64,000 nucleotides of DNA from Botrimarina hoheduenensis (GTDB taxonomy: Bacteria; Planctomycetota; Planctomycetia; Pirellulales; Lacipirellulaceae), in NCBI RefSeq assembly GCF_007859815.1, contig NZ_SJPH01000001.1, forward strand, positions 489,987 to 553,986, read 5' to 3'. Every line of letters begins with the position of its first letter. The stretch's first letter is position 1. The translations under genes and the position numbers were made by a program. Shown one piece after another: positions 16,449 to 26,549 of this stretch. Below the pieces are notes generated by a model. That model did no database searches and was not told the DNA's origin. It was given only the letters and a program-made list of their open reading frames with translations.

Positions 16449-19400
16449 ATGTTCCAGCCTGTCGACGGCCAAGTCAGCTTTCCGCGTCTAGAAGAAGAGG
16501 TGCTCCGGTTCTGGAAAGAGCAGGGCATCTACCAGCAGTCGCTCGACCGGCGCGACGGGGCCCCGCCGTTTGTCTTCTACGAAGGCCCGCCGACGGCCAA
16601 CGGCATGCCCCACCCGGGCCACTGCCTGACGCGCGCCATCAAAGACGTCTTCCCGCGCTACAAAACGATGCGCGGCTACCGGTGCGAGCGCAAGGCGGGG
16701 TGGGACACGCACGGCCTGCCGGTCGAGGTGGAGGTCTGCAAAGAGCTGGGCATCCACAGCAAAGAGGAGATCGAAGCCTACGGCGTTGAGCCCTTCATCC
16801 AAAAGTGCCAGAAGAGTGTCTGGCGCTACATGCAAGAGTGGGAACGGCTCACCGAGCGGCTCGGCTTCTGGGTCAACCTGGACGAGGCCTATGTCACGTA
16901 CCACCAGTCATACGTCGAGAGCGTGTGGTGGAGCCTCAAGCAACTGTTCGACCGCGGCCTCTTGTATCAGGGGCACAAGATCGTCTGGTGGTGGGCGCAG
17001 GGGGGCACGGCGCTGTCGGCGGGCGAAGTGGGGCAGGGCTATCGGCAAGTCGCCGACCCCAGCGTGTACGTGAAGTTCCCGCTGCTTGATGATGACGGTA
17101 ACGAGACCGATACGTCACTTCTGGTATGGACGACGACTCCGTGGACGCTGCCGAGTAATCAGTTCGCAGCGGTGCATCCTGATATTGAGTACGCCAAGGT
17201 TGAAGACGAGGGGGAAACACTCCTTCTCGCTAAGGACTTGATCGAAGCGATCGCGACCAAGACCAAGAAGACGCTTAAGGTCGTGGATACCTTCCTCGGT
17301 GCGAAGCTTGTTGGACGGCGGTACAAGCCGCCGTTTAATTGCTACCACGCGAGGAATCGAACGCATGAGTGGCAAGTAGTCGGGGCCAAATTTGTCACCA
17401 CCGAGAGTGGTTCGGGGGTCGTGCACCAAGCGCCCGCTTTTGGCGAAGTCGATTACGAAGTGCTCGTCGATCAACGTCAAGCAACCGGCCAAGACTTGCC
17501 GCTTATCAACTGCGTAGGCCCCGACGGCAAGTTCACCGACGAGGCCCCCGAGTTCGTGCGCGGCCGTTGGGTCAAGGACTGCGACAAGGACATCAACCGT
17601 AATCTGAAAGAGCGCGGGCTGCTGTTCCATCAAGAACAGTACCTGCACGATTACCCCTTCTGCTGGCGAGCCGAAGAGGACCCGCTTATTCAGTACCCAC
17701 GCGAGAGCTGGTTCATCCGCACCACGCAGTTCAAGGACCAGATGCTCGCCAATAATGAGGCGATCAACTGGCTCCCCGGGCATATCAAAGAGGGCCGGTT
17801 CGGCAAGTTCCTCGAGTCGAACGTCGACTGGGCCCTCAGCCGCGAACGCTACTGGGGTACGCCGCTCCCCATCTGGCAGTGCGAAGCCACCGGCCAGCAA
17901 GAAGCGATCGGCGGTTACGACGAGCTGCTCGCCAAGCCGGGCGTCGCGGGGCTCGACGTTTGGCAGGCCGCCAAGGCGGCCGACCCCACGCTGCCCGACG
18001 ATCTGTGCGTTCACAAGCCGTACATCGACGCGGTGACGTACGACTCGCCCCACAAGCCGGGGGCCCGCATGCGGCGGATCCCCGAGGTGATTGACTGCTG
18101 GTACGACTCGGGCGCGATGCCGTTCGCGCAGTGGGGCTACCGCGGCGAGCCACTCGGCAAACCGGACGATGGCAGCACCAAGAGTTCCCCTCCCCGACAG
18201 GGGGAGGGGGCCACCCGGGCAACCGCTAAGTCTTCCTCCGCCAATCCCTCGGCCCTTGGAGGAGGCGAGAACGACGCGGCGGCGCGCTTCGCGAGCCAGT
18301 TTCCCGCCGATTTCATCAGCGAAGCGCTCGACCAAACCCGCGGCTGGTTCTACAGCCAGCTCGCTATCAGCACGATGCTATGGGGCGAAGCGGCCGAAGC
18401 GAACACGCATCCGGCCGGCCCAAAGGTGCCCGCCTTACCCCACCCGTTCCGCAACTGCATCGTTCTTGGGCTCATGCTGGGCGAGGACGGGCAGAAGATG
18501 TCCAAGAGCAAGCGCAACTATCGCGAGCCGCGCGAGATCTTCGACAAGTACGGAGCCGATGCGCTCCGCTGGTACCTGTTCGCCAACCAGCCCCCGTGGA
18601 CTTCGATTCGCTACAGCGAGCAGGCGATCAAGGATTCGATCCCCGAGTTCTTGCTGCGGTTGTGGAATTGCTACAGCTTTTTCGTCATCTACGCCAACAT
18701 CGACGGCTTCGACCCCGCGGTAGAAACGGGCGCAGAGGCGGGCGCTACAGAGACAGCAAGCAATAAAAATCCCCCTCCCCCGCAGGGGGAGGGGCTAGGG
18801 GAGGGGGCCACCCGGGTACCCGCTACAGACCCCTCCGCCAATCCGGCCCCCCCGGGGGCAGGAGAGGCCACGCCGCTCACCGCGGCGCAGTTCGCCGCGG
18901 CCAAGAGCTATCGGCCCGTCGCTGAGCGCGACGAGCTCGATCGCTGGATTCTGGCCGAGCTGAACCGCACCGTCGCGGCCGTCACCGAGCGGATGGACGC
19001 TTACGACAACTTCGGTGCCTGCGCGGCGATCACCGAGTTTGTCGATGGTTTGTCCAACTGGTGGGTTCGCCGCAGCCGCGAACGGTTCTGGGCAAAAGAA
19101 AAACGTGCGACCGAGAAGCTCGACGCTTACTGGACGCTGTACGAGTGCCTGATCGAGACCAGCAAGCTGATCGCCCCGTTCACGCCCTTTTTGGCGGAGA
19201 CGTTCTGGCGGAATCTGGCGAGCGTGTTTGGCGCGCGTGCTCCGCAGAGTGTTCACCTGTGCGACTATCCCCACGCCGAGGTCGATCTGGCTGCCGCGGA
19301 GCTCTCCGAGCGGATGGCGCTCGTGCGGCTGATCGCCTCGCTCGGTTTGCGGGCCCGTAACGAGGCGTCGCTCAAGGTGCGTCAGCCGCTCGCGAAGGTC

Positions 19401-20084
19401 GAGGTCGTGCTGGCCAGCACCGAGCACCAAGCGTGGCTGGAAGAGCATCGGGCGGTCATCGAAGGCGAGCTCAACGTCAAGGCGGTTGAGTTTTCCGACG
19501 AACCCGACAAGTACGTCGAGCACGAGGTGCTCCCCAACTTCAAACTGCTCGGCAAGAAGCTCGGCAAGCTGATGCCCAAGGTCAAGCAGGCACTCGATCA
19601 GCAGAGCGGCGCCGAGCTACTGGCCAACCTGCGTGACAACGGCCGAATCAATCTGAGCGTCGAGGGGCAAGCGGTGGAATTGCTCCCCGAAGAGGTCGAG
19701 GTGCGGATCAAGGCGAAGCCCGGCTGGGCCGCCGCGAACGATCGGGGCGTGGTCGTCGTGCTCTCGACCGAGCTGACCCCCGTGCTGGTGCGCGAGGGAC
19801 TCGCCCGCGACTTGGTGCGTGCCATCCAAGACCGCCGCAAAGAGATCGGCTGCGACTTTACCGATCGCATCGCGATCGGCCTCGTGACCGATTCGGAAAT
19901 CTTGCGCAAGACGGTCGCGGAGCACGGCACCTACGTTGCGAACGAAACCCTTGCCAACGAGGTATCGCTCGAACCGTTGCCCGGTGCCGAGGCGCTCGCG
20001 ATCCAGATCGGCGACGCCACAGCGCAGCTTACGATTCGTGCCGTCCCGATTTCCGCCGCCCCGATTCCCTCGGTAAAGCCTTGA
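16449..20084 (+). CDS. ileS: Isoleucyl-tRNA synthetase with two in-frame repeat insertions
   Basis: A 1211-residue class I synthetase that charges tRNA-Ile. The HIGH motif appears as HPGH (55-58) in [14 protein letters not shown] and the KMSKS motif as [11 protein letters not shown] (about 685). A CP1 editing domain lies at about 190-400, followed by the anticodon-binding domain and the long C-terminal region ([17 protein letters not shown]). That region is typical of the eukaryote-like type 2 enzyme rather than E. coli IleS. Two low-complexity segments, about 580-607 and 774-806, interrupt conserved sequence and correspond to two copies of one DNA element (see repeats). They keep the frame open. 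The stop overlaps purN by 4 bases. Confidence 0.96.
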   Translation: MFQPVDGQVSFPRLEEEVLRFWKEQGIYQQSLDRRDGAPPFVFYEGPPTANGMPHPGHCLTRAIKDVFPRYKTMRGYRCERKAGWDTHGLPVEVEVCKELGIHSKEEIEAYGVEPFIQKCQKSVWRYMQEWERLTERLGFWVNLDEAYVTYHQSYVESVWWSLKQLFDRGLLYQGHKIVWWWAQGGTALSAGEVGQGYRQVADPSVYVKFPLLDDDGNETDTSLLVWTTTPWTLPSNQFAAVHPDIEYAKVEDEGETLLLAKDLIEAIATKTKKTLKVVDTFLGAKLVGRRYKPPFNCYHARNRTHEWQVVGAKFVTTESGSGVVHQAPAFGEVDYEVLVDQRQATGQDLPLINCVGPDGKFTDEAPEFVRGRWVKDCDKDINRNLKERGLLFHQEQYLHDYPFCWRAEEDPLIQYPRESWFIRTTQFKDQMLANNEAINWLPGHIKEGRFGKFLESNVDWALSRERYWGTPLPIWQCEATGQQEAIGGYDELLAKPGVAGLDVWQAAKAADPTLPDDLCVHKPYIDAVTYDSPHKPGARMRRIPEVIDCWYDSGAMPFAQWGYRGEPLGKPDDGSTKSSPPRQGEGATRATAKSSSANPSALGGGENDAAARFASQFPADFISEALDQTRGWFYSQLAISTMLWGEAAEANTHPAGPKVPALPHPFRNCIVLGLMLGEDGQKMSKSKRNYREPREIFDKYGADALRWYLFANQPPWTSIRYSEQAIKDSIPEFLLRLWNCYSFFVIYANIDGFDPAVETGAEAGATETASNKNPPPPQGEGLGEGATRVPATDPSANPAPPGAGEATPLTAAQFAAAKSYRPVAERDELDRWILAELNRTVAAVTERMDAYDNFGACAAITEFVDGLSNWWVRRSRERFWAKEKRATEKLDAYWTLYECLIETSKLIAPFTPFLAETFWRNLASVFGARAPQSVHLCDYPHAEVDLAAAELSERMALVRLIASLGLRARNEASLKVRQPLAKVEVVLASTEHQAWLEEHRAVIEGELNVKAVEFSDEPDKYVEHEVLPNFKLLGKKLGKLMPKVKQALDQQSGAELLANLRDNGRINLSVEGQAVELLPEEVEVRIKAKPGWAAANDRGVVVVLSTELTPVLVREGLARDLVRAIQDRRKEIGCDFTDRIAIGLVTDSEILRKTVAEHGTYVANETLANEVSLEPLPGAEALAIQIGDATAQLTIRAVPISAAPIPSVKP
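18186..18268 (+). repeat. Palindromic repeat element, copy 1, inside ileS
   Basis: About 83 bp. CCCCTCCCC (18187-18195) pairs with GGGGAGGGG around a short loop, then comes GGCCACCCGGGCAACCGCTA, then a second CCTCC...GGAGG inverted repeat. It is translated as [20 protein letters not shown] and so on, between the conserved AMPFAQWGY and [15 protein letters not shown] blocks of IleS. Copy 2 at 18770-18867 aligns along its whole length apart from a 12-bp indel. Confidence 0.85.
18770..18867 (+). repeat. Palindromic repeat element, copy 2, inside ileS
   Basis: About 98 bp. CCCCTCCCCC (18772-18781) pairs over 10 bp with GGGGGAGGGG (18785-18794) around loop GCA. It continues with GGCTAGGGGAGGGGGCCACC and CCTCCGCCAATCCGG. 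It is read in the same frame as copy 1 ([25 protein letters not shown]) and falls at the junction between the catalytic core and the anticodon-binding domain of IleS. Confidence 0.85.
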
Positions 20085-20728
20085 AAATCGCGGTGCTTAT
20101 CTCCGGCGGCGGTCGGACACTGAAAAACTTGATCGAGCTGATCGCTGAAGATCAGTTGCCCGTCGAGATCGCGCTGGTGATCGCCAGCAGCGACAAGGCG
20201 GGCGGCTTGGCGCACGCCGCCGCGGCCGGGATTCCGCATTCGGTCGTCCAGCGCCCAGACTACGCTTCTGACGAGCTGTTCGGTGCGGCCGTCTTCTCAC
20301 GCTGCCGCACCGCGGGGGTCGATCTGGTGGTGATGGCGGGCTGGCTGAAGCTCACGCCCGTGCCGGACGACTTTATCGGCCGAGTGGTGAACATTCATCC
20401 GTCGCTCTTGCCCGCGTTCGGCGGGCAAGGCATGTACGGCGACCGCGTTCACAAGGCGGTCCTCGCGCGCGGCTGCAAAGTGACCGGCCTAACGGTTCAC
20501 TACGTCGATAACGAGTACGACGCGGGACCGATCATTTGGCAGATGCCCGTGCCGGTGTTCGACGACGACACGTCGCACACGCTCGCGGACCGCGTGTTCG
20601 AGGCCGAAAAGGAAGCCTATCCGCACGTACTCCGCCTGCTGCAAGCGGGACGGGTCAAGCTGGCCGAGGGCCGGGTGCGAATCGGCCGCGGGCATCGGGC
20701 TGCGGGCAGCGAGATGCCCGCGGAATAG
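20081..20728 (+). CDS. purN: Phosphoribosylglycinamide formyltransferase PurN
   Basis: Transfers a formyl group from N10-formyl-THF to GAR, step three of purine synthesis. At 215 residues its length is normal. The N-terminal [13 protein letters not shown] loop binds the phosphate. [12 protein letters not shown] supplies catalytic Asn104 and His106, and [10 protein letters not shown] supplies the catalytic Asp (about 147). The start is a TTG at 20081 whose last two bases belong to the ileS TGA (TTGA overlap), a classic translational-coupling arrangement. No ATG alternative fits. The stop is followed directly by a hairpin terminator. Confidence 0.94.
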   Translation: MKIAVLISGGGRTLKNLIELIAEDQLPVEIALVIASSDKAGGLAHAAAAGIPHSVVQRPDYASDELFGAAVFSRCRTAGVDLVVMAGWLKLTPVPDDFIGRVVNIHPSLLPAFGGQGMYGDRVHKAVLARGCKVTGLTVHYVDNEYDAGPIIWQMPVPVFDDDTSHTLADRVFEAEKEAYPHVLRLLQAGRVKLAEGRVRIGRGHRAAGSEMPAE

Positions 20729-20757
20729 ATCTCTCCCCCGCAGACGGGGGAGAGATC
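20728..20757. terminator. Hairpin between convergent purN and mscL
   Basis: GATCTCTCCCCCG (20728-20740) pairs perfectly over 13 bp with CGGGGGAGAGATC (20745-20757) around loop CAGA. It begins at the last base of the purN stop and lies 11 bases before the mscL stop, so it can serve both strands. There is no strong U-run. Its CTCCCCC-GCA-GGGGGAG core resembles the arm of the ileS repeat element. Confidence 0.7.
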
Positions 20758-20767
20758 GAGTGCGTCT

Positions 20768-21172
20768 TTAGCTCTTCTTGAGCGCGTCACGGATCTCGCG
20801 CAGCAGGAGCACGTCTTCCGGCGGTGCGGCGGGAGGGGCCGCTTCTTCCGCCTTCTTTAGTGAGTTCATCACCTTGATGACCATAAACAAGGCGAACGCC
20901 ACAATAATAAAGTTGATCGAGGCTTGCACAAAAGCACCCCAGCCAATCTCGGGAGCAGGAAGATTAAGCTCCTCGAGACCAGGAACCGTTAACTTTGATG
21001 ATCTCTGCGAGAAATCGACGCCACCCGTTAATGCGCCCGTAAGCGGCATTAGGATCTTATCGACAAGTGCTGAGATGATCTGACCAAAGGCACCGCCGAT
21101 GACAATGCCGACCGCCATGTCAACGACGTTGCCGCGCATGGCGAAGGCTTTAAATTCGCTAAGCAATCCCAC
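20768..21172 (-). CDS. mscL: Large-conductance mechanosensitive channel MscL
   Basis: A 134-residue inner-membrane channel that opens under high membrane tension to release solutes after osmotic downshock. It begins GLLSEFKAFAMRGNVVDMAVG, followed by TM1 (VGIVIGGAFGQIISALV), a periplasmic loop, TM2 (FINFII-type segment, about 85-105) and a charged C-terminal bundle (EDVLLLREIRDALKK). All family landmarks are present. It is monocistronic and convergent with purN. Confidence 0.96.
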   Translation of the reverse strand: MGLLSEFKAFAMRGNVVDMAVGIVIGGAFGQIISALVDKILMPLTGALTGGVDFSQRSSKLTVPGLEELNLPAPEIGWGAFVQASINFIIVAFALFMVIKVMNSLKKAEEAAPPAAPPEDVLLLREIRDALKKS

Positions 21173-21296
21173 GATGAATCCTCCTGAGAAGGGGTAGGGA
21201 AGGATCGCTGGCTGTGGTGCGTGCGGTCCCCCCAGAACGGGCTATTGCGCGGCATGCTATCGCCCGCACCGCTGCCTGCAAACACCGGTTTGGCTG

Positions 21297-22376
21297 CTAG
21301 CCGCGCAACGAGCGGAGGACCGCTTCAAAGTCGGCCGGCAGAGGGGCCTCGAACGCCATCGGCTCCCCGGTCGTGGGGTGGGCCAGGCTCAGCCGGTGCG
21401 CGTGCAAAGCTTGCCGGGTCAGGATCGGCGTTTCTTCGCCAACGTCGGTCCGGCCGTGGAGTTCGCCGGGCGTGATACGGCTCCGGCTGCCGTAGTGCCG
21501 GTCACACAGCACCGGATAGCCCGCAAACGCCAGATGGACGCGTATCTGGTGGGTTCGGCCCGTCTTGGGCGTGGCTCGCACGAGGGCGAAGCCACGGAAC
21601 CGTTCGAGCACTTCGTACGTGGTGGTGGCGGCACGAGCGTCCGGATGGTCGCGCCGGACCGCCATCTTTTCGCGGAGTGACGGATGGGGACCGATCGGTT
21701 CCTCGATCACGTCGGCGTCGCGGTCGGGCACGCCCGCCACCAAAGCCAAGTACTTTTTTGTAACAGTCCGTTCAGCAAACTGGGCCGCGAGGCGGTCGTG
21801 CGCCCGATCGTGCTTGGCGACAACAATCACGCCCGTTGTGTCGCGGTCGAGGCGGTGGACGATGCCCGGCCGAGTGGGACCGCCCCGCTGGCTCAAGCCC
21901 TCGCCAAAATGGTACGCCAGCGCGCTAGCCAGCGTGCCCGACCAGTGCCCCTTTGCCGGATGGACCACCATGCCGGGCGGTTTGTTTACCACCGCGAGAT
22001 CGTCATCTTCGTACAGCAGATCGATGGCGATCGGTTCGGGGGCCGGGCCCGCAGCGCCGGGCTCAAGCCGCTCGACGCGGACCGCCTCTCCCGCAGCCAG
22101 CCGATAGGCGGGCTTCTGTCGGACGCCCGCCACGAGCACATGACCGGCGTCGATCGAGCGCTTGATGGCGACCCGGCTGAACTCGTTCAAGCGCTGCGTG
22201 AGAAACGTGTCGAGCCGCTGGTCGATCGCGGTTTCGTCAGCGATAAACTCGCGTGGCCAGTCCGTACTCGCATCGGTAGCAGCCACCGGGGCGAGCAGTT
22301 CGTCGCTGTCATCGTCGCTCGGCGATGCTGCCCCGTCGATCAGGTTGGCGTGGTCAGCCGGCTGGGGATCGCTCAC
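21297..22376 (-). CDS. rluD: Pseudouridine synthase, RluD/RluA family
   Basis: Isomerises uridines to pseudouridine in RNA, most likely in helix 69 of 23S rRNA. At 359 residues it has an N-terminal S4-like RNA-binding domain (QRLDTFLTQRLNEFSRVAIKRSI...) and the catalytic motif HRLDRDTTG with its nucleophilic Asp. KPPGMVVHPA and GRTHQIRVHLAF are further family blocks. An acidic 35-residue N-terminal extension precedes the S4 domain. Its start overlaps the end of the TPR gene upstream by 4 bases (ATGA), implying coupled translation. Confidence 0.93.
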   Translation of the reverse strand: MSDPQPADHANLIDGAASPSDDDSDELLAPVAATDASTDWPREFIADETAIDQRLDTFLTQRLNEFSRVAIKRSIDAGHVLVAGVRQKPAYRLAAGEAVRVERLEPGAAGPAPEPIAIDLLYEDDDLAVVNKPPGMVVHPAKGHWSGTLASALAYHFGEGLSQRGGPTRPGIVHRLDRDTTGVIVVAKHDRAHDRLAAQFAERTVTKKYLALVAGVPDRDADVIEEPIGPHPSLREKMAVRRDHPDARAATTTYEVLERFRGFALVRATPKTGRTHQIRVHLAFAGYPVLCDRHYGSRSRITPGELHGRTDVGEETPILTRQALHAHRLSLAHPTTGEPMAFEAPLPADFEAVLRSLRG

Positions 22377-23197
22377 TTGGTCGAGAGATCGGCAGCCGCG
22401 TCTTGCGCTGCTTCTTGATCGGTTTCATCGGGAGCGGCTTCTTCGGAAGCGTCTTGCTCCGCGTCGGGGGCGGCAAACTGCTCGAGCAGCGTGTCGAGAT
22501 CGGCCTCTGCGGCTTCTTCGGCCGGTTTCTCGCTGGGCATGGCGATGTCGTCCGGTTCCGCGTCGGGGCGAACCTCGTCGGTGGCCAGCTGCTCGGTATC
22601 TTCACCGGCGGCGGCGATCCAGCGGTAGTCTGCCACCACCCGGTCGGATCTCAGCTCTTTAGCCCGCTGTTCGGCGAGCGGAGCGAAGGGACCGCTAACC
22701 CGGCCGTACTGCTCGCGGGCGGCATCAAGGTTGCCCTCCATTTCCAGAACCCGCGCTAGGCCGTAGGTCGCCCGATCGGCGACCTCGGGCTCTTTGGCGG
22801 ACTGCAGCTTCTCGAAGGCGGTTTTAGCTTCGGCCAGCGCCTCGACGGCCTGGGTGCGTTGCCGCAGGTACATGTTCGCGGCGAACCACAGCCGGCCGTC
22901 GGCCCACGTGACCTCGGCCCATTCTTCAACGCCCGTGCCCGGGTGATCCAGAGCGGCTTGTTTGAGCCCCTCAAGGCTCGGGCTGGGACCTTCCATGGCG
23001 ACCGTGAACGAGCGCCAGCGGGCTCCGCGGGCGTCTTGATTGGACGCCTTGTAGGCCGACCAGCCCAGCAGAGCGGCCGCACCGGCGATCAGCACCGTCG
23101 CGATCAGCGGGAGCTGGGGCTTGATCGCTTCGATCTTGCGCTCCAGCCAGCTAGCCAGGACGTTTTCTTCCAGTTCGTGGCGGTGTTCCGAATCCAT
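22373..23197 (-). CDS. TPR-like membrane-anchored protein (YfgM-like)
   Basis: A 274-residue protein with a cytoplasmic N-terminus (LEENVLASWLERKIEAIKPQ), one transmembrane helix (LPLIATVLIAGAAALLGWSAY, about 29-49) and helical TPR-type repeats with alternating Ala/Glu/Leu. The tail is very acidic and Ala-rich (DAEQDASEEAAPDETDQEAAQDAAADL). Topology and repeat content resemble YfgM, an envelope chaperone accessory, but similarity is structural only and the tail has no E. coli equivalent. It is coupled to rluD by a 4-base overlap. Confidence 0.75.
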   Translation of the reverse strand: MDSEHRHELEENVLASWLERKIEAIKPQLPLIATVLIAGAAALLGWSAYKASNQDARGARWRSFTVAMEGPSPSLEGLKQAALDHPGTGVEEWAEVTWADGRLWFAANMYLRQRTQAVEALAEAKTAFEKLQSAKEPEVADRATYGLARVLEMEGNLDAAREQYGRVSGPFAPLAEQRAKELRSDRVVADYRWIAAAGEDTEQLATDEVRPDAEPDDIAMPSEKPAEEAAEADLDTLLEQFAAPDAEQDASEEAAPDETDQEAAQDAAADLSTK

Positions 23198-23402
23198 CGC
23201 TTGCTTCGTGTCGAAGGGAATAGGTTTTCTCGCAAAGGGCCTATGGTACGGCGACGGGCGATGCCGCGGAAGACGGACCGCTGCGGCTTGGGCGGCGAAA
23301 GCGTAAGCTCTCAGCCCCCCGGCAGCGGCCCGGGCCGCTCTCCGCCCCCCGTAGCTTGCCCCTCACACACGGGCCCACCCCTGCCCGCTTGCCCCCGCCG
23401 CT

Positions 23403-25508
23403 GTGTCTTCACCCCCTCTCAATCCCGCCCAGCACGACGCCGTTCAAACGCTGCGCGGGCCACTGCTGGTGCTGGCCGGTGCGGGGACGGGTAAAACCCG
23501 CGTGGTTACGTTCCGCATTGCCGAGTTGATCCGCACCGGGGTGCCGGCGTCACGGATCCTGGCGGTCACGTTCACCCGGAAGGCCGCGGGCGAGATGCAG
23601 GAGCGTGCCGGGCAGTTGCTCAAGGGCCGCCGCAAAAAACTGCCGAAAGACGCACCACGGCCGGAGATCAGCACGTTTCACTCGTTGTGCGTGCGCATCC
23701 TGCGCCGGCACGCCAAGGTGCTGGGCTATCCCGAGCGGTTTACGATCTCCGACCGCGGCGACCAAGAGTCGCACGCCCGTTCGGCGTTGCGCGAGATCCG
23801 TGCCCCGGCCGACTCGCTGCGGCCGGGCGACCTGCTGGCCGCCATCAGCCGCTGGAAGATGCGCTCCATTTTGCCCTCCGAGGCAGCCTCGACTGCCGAG
23901 ACCGATCGCGAGCATCTGGCCGCGGTGGCGTACCGGCGTTACCAGGCGAACCTCAAGAAGACCGGTGCCATCGATTTCGATGACTTGCTGCTTCTCACCG
24001 CCAGGCTGTTTACCGAGCACCCGTTGATCCGTCGCGCGGAGGCGGGTCGGTTCGATCACGTTCTGGTCGATGAGTATCAGGACACCAATCAGAGTCAGTA
24101 TGAAGTGGTGCGCGGGCTGGCGATGGGCCATCGTAATCTGTGCGTGGTGGGCGACGACGATCAATCGATCTACGCCTGGCGCGGAGCGGAAGTCGCTCAC
24201 ATTTTGCGTTTCAAGCAAGACTGGCCCGACGCCAAGGTCGTACGCTTAGAAGACAACTATCGCAGCCGCCAGCCGATCATCGAGTACGCCAACACGCTGA
24301 TCGCCTTCAACACGGAGCGGCACGAGAAACGGTTGCGGCCCTTCCGCACCGGCGGCTCGCGACCGCGCATCTTGCAATTTAAGAACGAAGAAGACGAAGC
24401 CAAGGCGATCGTAAACGACCTCCGGCAGCGGCTGATGCAGGGAGGTTGGCGCCTAGCGGGCGAAGAACGGGAGCGGTTTGTACGGACCGGTGCGGCTCCG
24501 CTGAAAGCGTCGGACTTCGCAATCCTGTTCCGCACGAACGAACAGCCCCGCGCCTTCGAGGCCGAGCTGCGCTCGGCCGGGGTCCCCTACGTGCTGATCG
24601 GCGGCATGAGCTATTACGATCGCCGCGAGGTGCGCGACCTGATGGCCTATCTCAAGCTGGCCGTCAATCCGGACGATGAGCCCTCGCTGCTGCGAGTGCT
24701 CAATACCCCGCCACGAGGCATCAGCGATGGTGCCCGCAAACGCCTCGTCGAGGCGGCTGTCGAGCGCGCCGAGCCCCTGTGGCGCGTGCTGGCGGGGGGC
24801 CGCGCGTTGCCGCAGCTCTCCGAGGCGGCTGAGCGCGGCGTGATTGAGTTGCGCGACATGGTAGAACGCTGGCGCAAACAGGCCCAGCAGGCCGGGCAAG
24901 TGGAAGAGCTTGTCTACCGCGTGGTGAAAGAATCTCGCTACCGCGATGAGCTAACAAGGTTGTATCCCGATGCTCAGGAGCGTGAAGCACGCCTCAACGC
25001 GGTGGAAGAGCTTGTGAACGCGGCGGCCGCGTTCGATAGCAAGCAAGACAACCGAGCGACACTCGGCGACTTCTTGGATGACATCGCCACGGGCGATCGC
25101 GACGACTCGAAGGACAAAGAGAACCAGCTCAAGTCAGACGCCGTGGCGCTGATGACGCTCCACGCGGCTAAGGGCCTCGAGTTTCCTCACGTGTACCTGG
25201 TTGGCATGGAGGAGACGATTCTCCCTCACAAGCGGTCGATTGATGACGGAGAAAAAGCGATCGCCGAGGAGCGACGCCTCGCCTACGTCGGCGTGACGCG
25301 GGCACGCGATGAACTGACCCTGTCGCTAGCGCTAACACGACGCAAATGGGGCAAGTCGCGCGACACGTTGCCCAGTCGATTTCTGTACGAGATGACCGGC
25401 CAGTCGGATAACCCGCGCTACCTGGAAGCCAAGACCGGCCGCAAGATGAAGGCCCCCCCCGGTGGCCCCCACGCCGGCCGCGCAAAAAAAACGGGCCGCA
25501 AACCGTAG
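23403..25508 (+). CDS. ATP-dependent DNA helicase, UvrD/PcrA/Rep family
   Basis: A superfamily 1A 3'-5' helicase of 701 residues acting in repair and replication restart. Motif I is AGAGTGKTR and motif Ia is VTFTRKAAGEM. Motif II is DEYQDTNQSQ and motif III DDDQSIYAWRGA. Motif IV is the DNYRSRQPI region. Motif V is LMTLHAAKGLEFPHV, and motif VI lies in RRLAYVGVTRARD. The basic C-terminal tail is short, so it could be either UvrD or Rep. The GTG at 23403 is the only start matching the family N-terminus (LNPAQHDAV). Its last codons contain the T-tract of a minus-strand terminator. Confidence 0.95.
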   Translation: MSSPPLNPAQHDAVQTLRGPLLVLAGAGTGKTRVVTFRIAELIRTGVPASRILAVTFTRKAAGEMQERAGQLLKGRRKKLPKDAPRPEISTFHSLCVRILRRHAKVLGYPERFTISDRGDQESHARSALREIRAPADSLRPGDLLAAISRWKMRSILPSEAASTAETDREHLAAVAYRRYQANLKKTGAIDFDDLLLLTARLFTEHPLIRRAEAGRFDHVLVDEYQDTNQSQYEVVRGLAMGHRNLCVVGDDDQSIYAWRGAEVAHILRFKQDWPDAKVVRLEDNYRSRQPIIEYANTLIAFNTERHEKRLRPFRTGGSRPRILQFKNEEDEAKAIVNDLRQRLMQGGWRLAGEERERFVRTGAAPLKASDFAILFRTNEQPRAFEAELRSAGVPYVLIGGMSYYDRREVRDLMAYLKLAVNPDDEPSLLRVLNTPPRGISDGARKRLVEAAVERAEPLWRVLAGGRALPQLSEAAERGVIELRDMVERWRKQAQQAGQVEELVYRVVKESRYRDELTRLYPDAQEREARLNAVEELVNAAAAFDSKQDNRATLGDFLDDIATGDRDDSKDKENQLKSDAVALMTLHAAKGLEFPHVYLVGMEETILPHKRSIDDGEKAIAEERRLAYVGVTRARDELTLSLALTRRKWGKSRDTLPSRFLYEMTGQSDNPRYLEAKTGRKMKAPPGGPHAGRAKKTGRKP

Positions 25509-25524
25509 CGGCTTGCGGCCCGTT
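25490..25524 (-). terminator. Intrinsic terminator for the DUF1571 gene, overlapping the helicase gene end
   Basis: AACGGGCCGCAA (25490-25501) pairs perfectly over 12 bp with TTGCGGCCCGTT (25513-25524), and the loop contains a further CCG-TAG-CGG pairing. On the minus strand the stem is followed by a run of eight T (complement of A at 25484-25491), a canonical rho-independent terminator about 60 bases past the DUF1571 stop. The T-tract lies inside the 3' end of the helicase coding sequence. Confidence 0.85.
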
Positions 25525-25583
25525 GTTAACAAATTGGGGGCCGGCGGGGCGGCATGTCGCTGCCAGCTGCCAGCTGCCCGCTG

Positions 25584-26549
25584 TTAGCGGAAGATGTTCG
25601 GATTCTCGGGATTGAAGTCCGCGTCCGTGAAGCCGTTGTTGATCTTCAGGTTCGTGTACACGTACTGCTCTTCGAGCAGGGGCTCGCCACCGGGCTGGGT
25701 TGGCCAAGTGTAGGCACGATACGCGATCGGCATCCGAAATTCATTATCGATGAAGATCTGGGCTTTGTGGAAGCGAAAGTTCTTGCGCGGCACGGGGTGG
25801 ATCGCCTCGATCATGGTCGCGTCGCGACCCGCGATGCGGGCCGACGCGTGGGTAACGGTGCACTCTGCATACTTCGTGTCCGCCTCGGCGATCTCGACCA
25901 ATTCTTCGGTCAGGTTCAAGATGCCCGCCTTGGTGATCGGATAGCGCTGGCCATCCATCGCCATCGAGCCGTCCGGGTCGAGCTTGACCTTGCCGAAGTT
26001 ACGTTTCCAACCCGCTCCCAGCGCGACCAGCTTGCCGTTGTTTTCGTTCGCGACGTAGAGCGCTTCTTGTCCCTGGTTGGGGCTGATAAAGCGGGTGTAA
26101 ACACTGAATGGCTGGTGGCGGATGCGGATCTCCAGTTGCTGGGGATCACCAAGCTTGCCGTTCAGACGCTCAACCTTGGTGAGCGTGGCGGAGTAATCGC
26201 TGACGCTGGTGCGGATGTCGTTCGCGGCTTGCTGTGCTAAACGCAAGCAGGGCATCAGCGGGTGCTCTCCCGGACGCTGCTCCAGATCAAACGGACAGGC
26301 GGGGGCGTTGGCCGACGCGGGCAGCACCTGGGCATCGATGCCGTTGCTCCCATAAAACGGCTCGATCGCCACCGCAGGGGTGAGCGGAGAACGGTTAACG
26401 GCGGCCTGAGGGCTCGCCTGCTGGGCAGTGCCCGCCACACGATAAACCGGTTGCGTAATCTGTTGGGCAACACAAGTAGCTGCCATGAAACAGACAACCA
26501 GTGGCAGAGTGCCGGTGCGGGCCAAGGTGGTAAGGGAGTAAACAGACAT
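25584..26549 (-). CDS. DUF1571-like exported protein
   Basis: A 321-residue secreted or periplasmic protein. A signal peptide (TLPLVVCFMAATCVAQ) is followed by a Pro/Ala/Gln-rich linker. A conserved core from about 105 begins LRLAQQAANDIRTSVSDYSATLTKVERL and contains RHQPFSVYTRFISPNQGQEALYV, matching my memory of the planctomycete-enriched DUF1571 family. The core resembles lipoprotein-carrier-type beta folds (LolA/LppX-like), which would suggest transport of a hydrophobic ligand, but that is only a guess. It ends in an intrinsic terminator. Confidence 0.8.
   Translation of the reverse strand: MSVYSLTTLARTGTLPLVVCFMAATCVAQQITQPVYRVAGTAQQASPQAAVNRSPLTPAVAIEPFYGSNGIDAQVLPASANAPACPFDLEQRPGEHPLMPCLRLAQQAANDIRTSVSDYSATLTKVERLNGKLGDPQQLEIRIRHQPFSVYTRFISPNQGQEALYVANENNGKLVALGAGWKRNFGKVKLDPDGSMAMDGQRYPITKAGILNLTEELVEIAEADTKYAECTVTHASARIAGRDATMIEAIHPVPRKNFRFHKAQIFIDNEFRMPIAYRAYTWPTQPGGEPLLEEQYVYTNLKINNGFTDADFNPENPNIFR

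Noticed and set aside
17115-18335. 406-codon minus-strand frame
   Set aside because: Antisense to ileS; no recognisable protein features.
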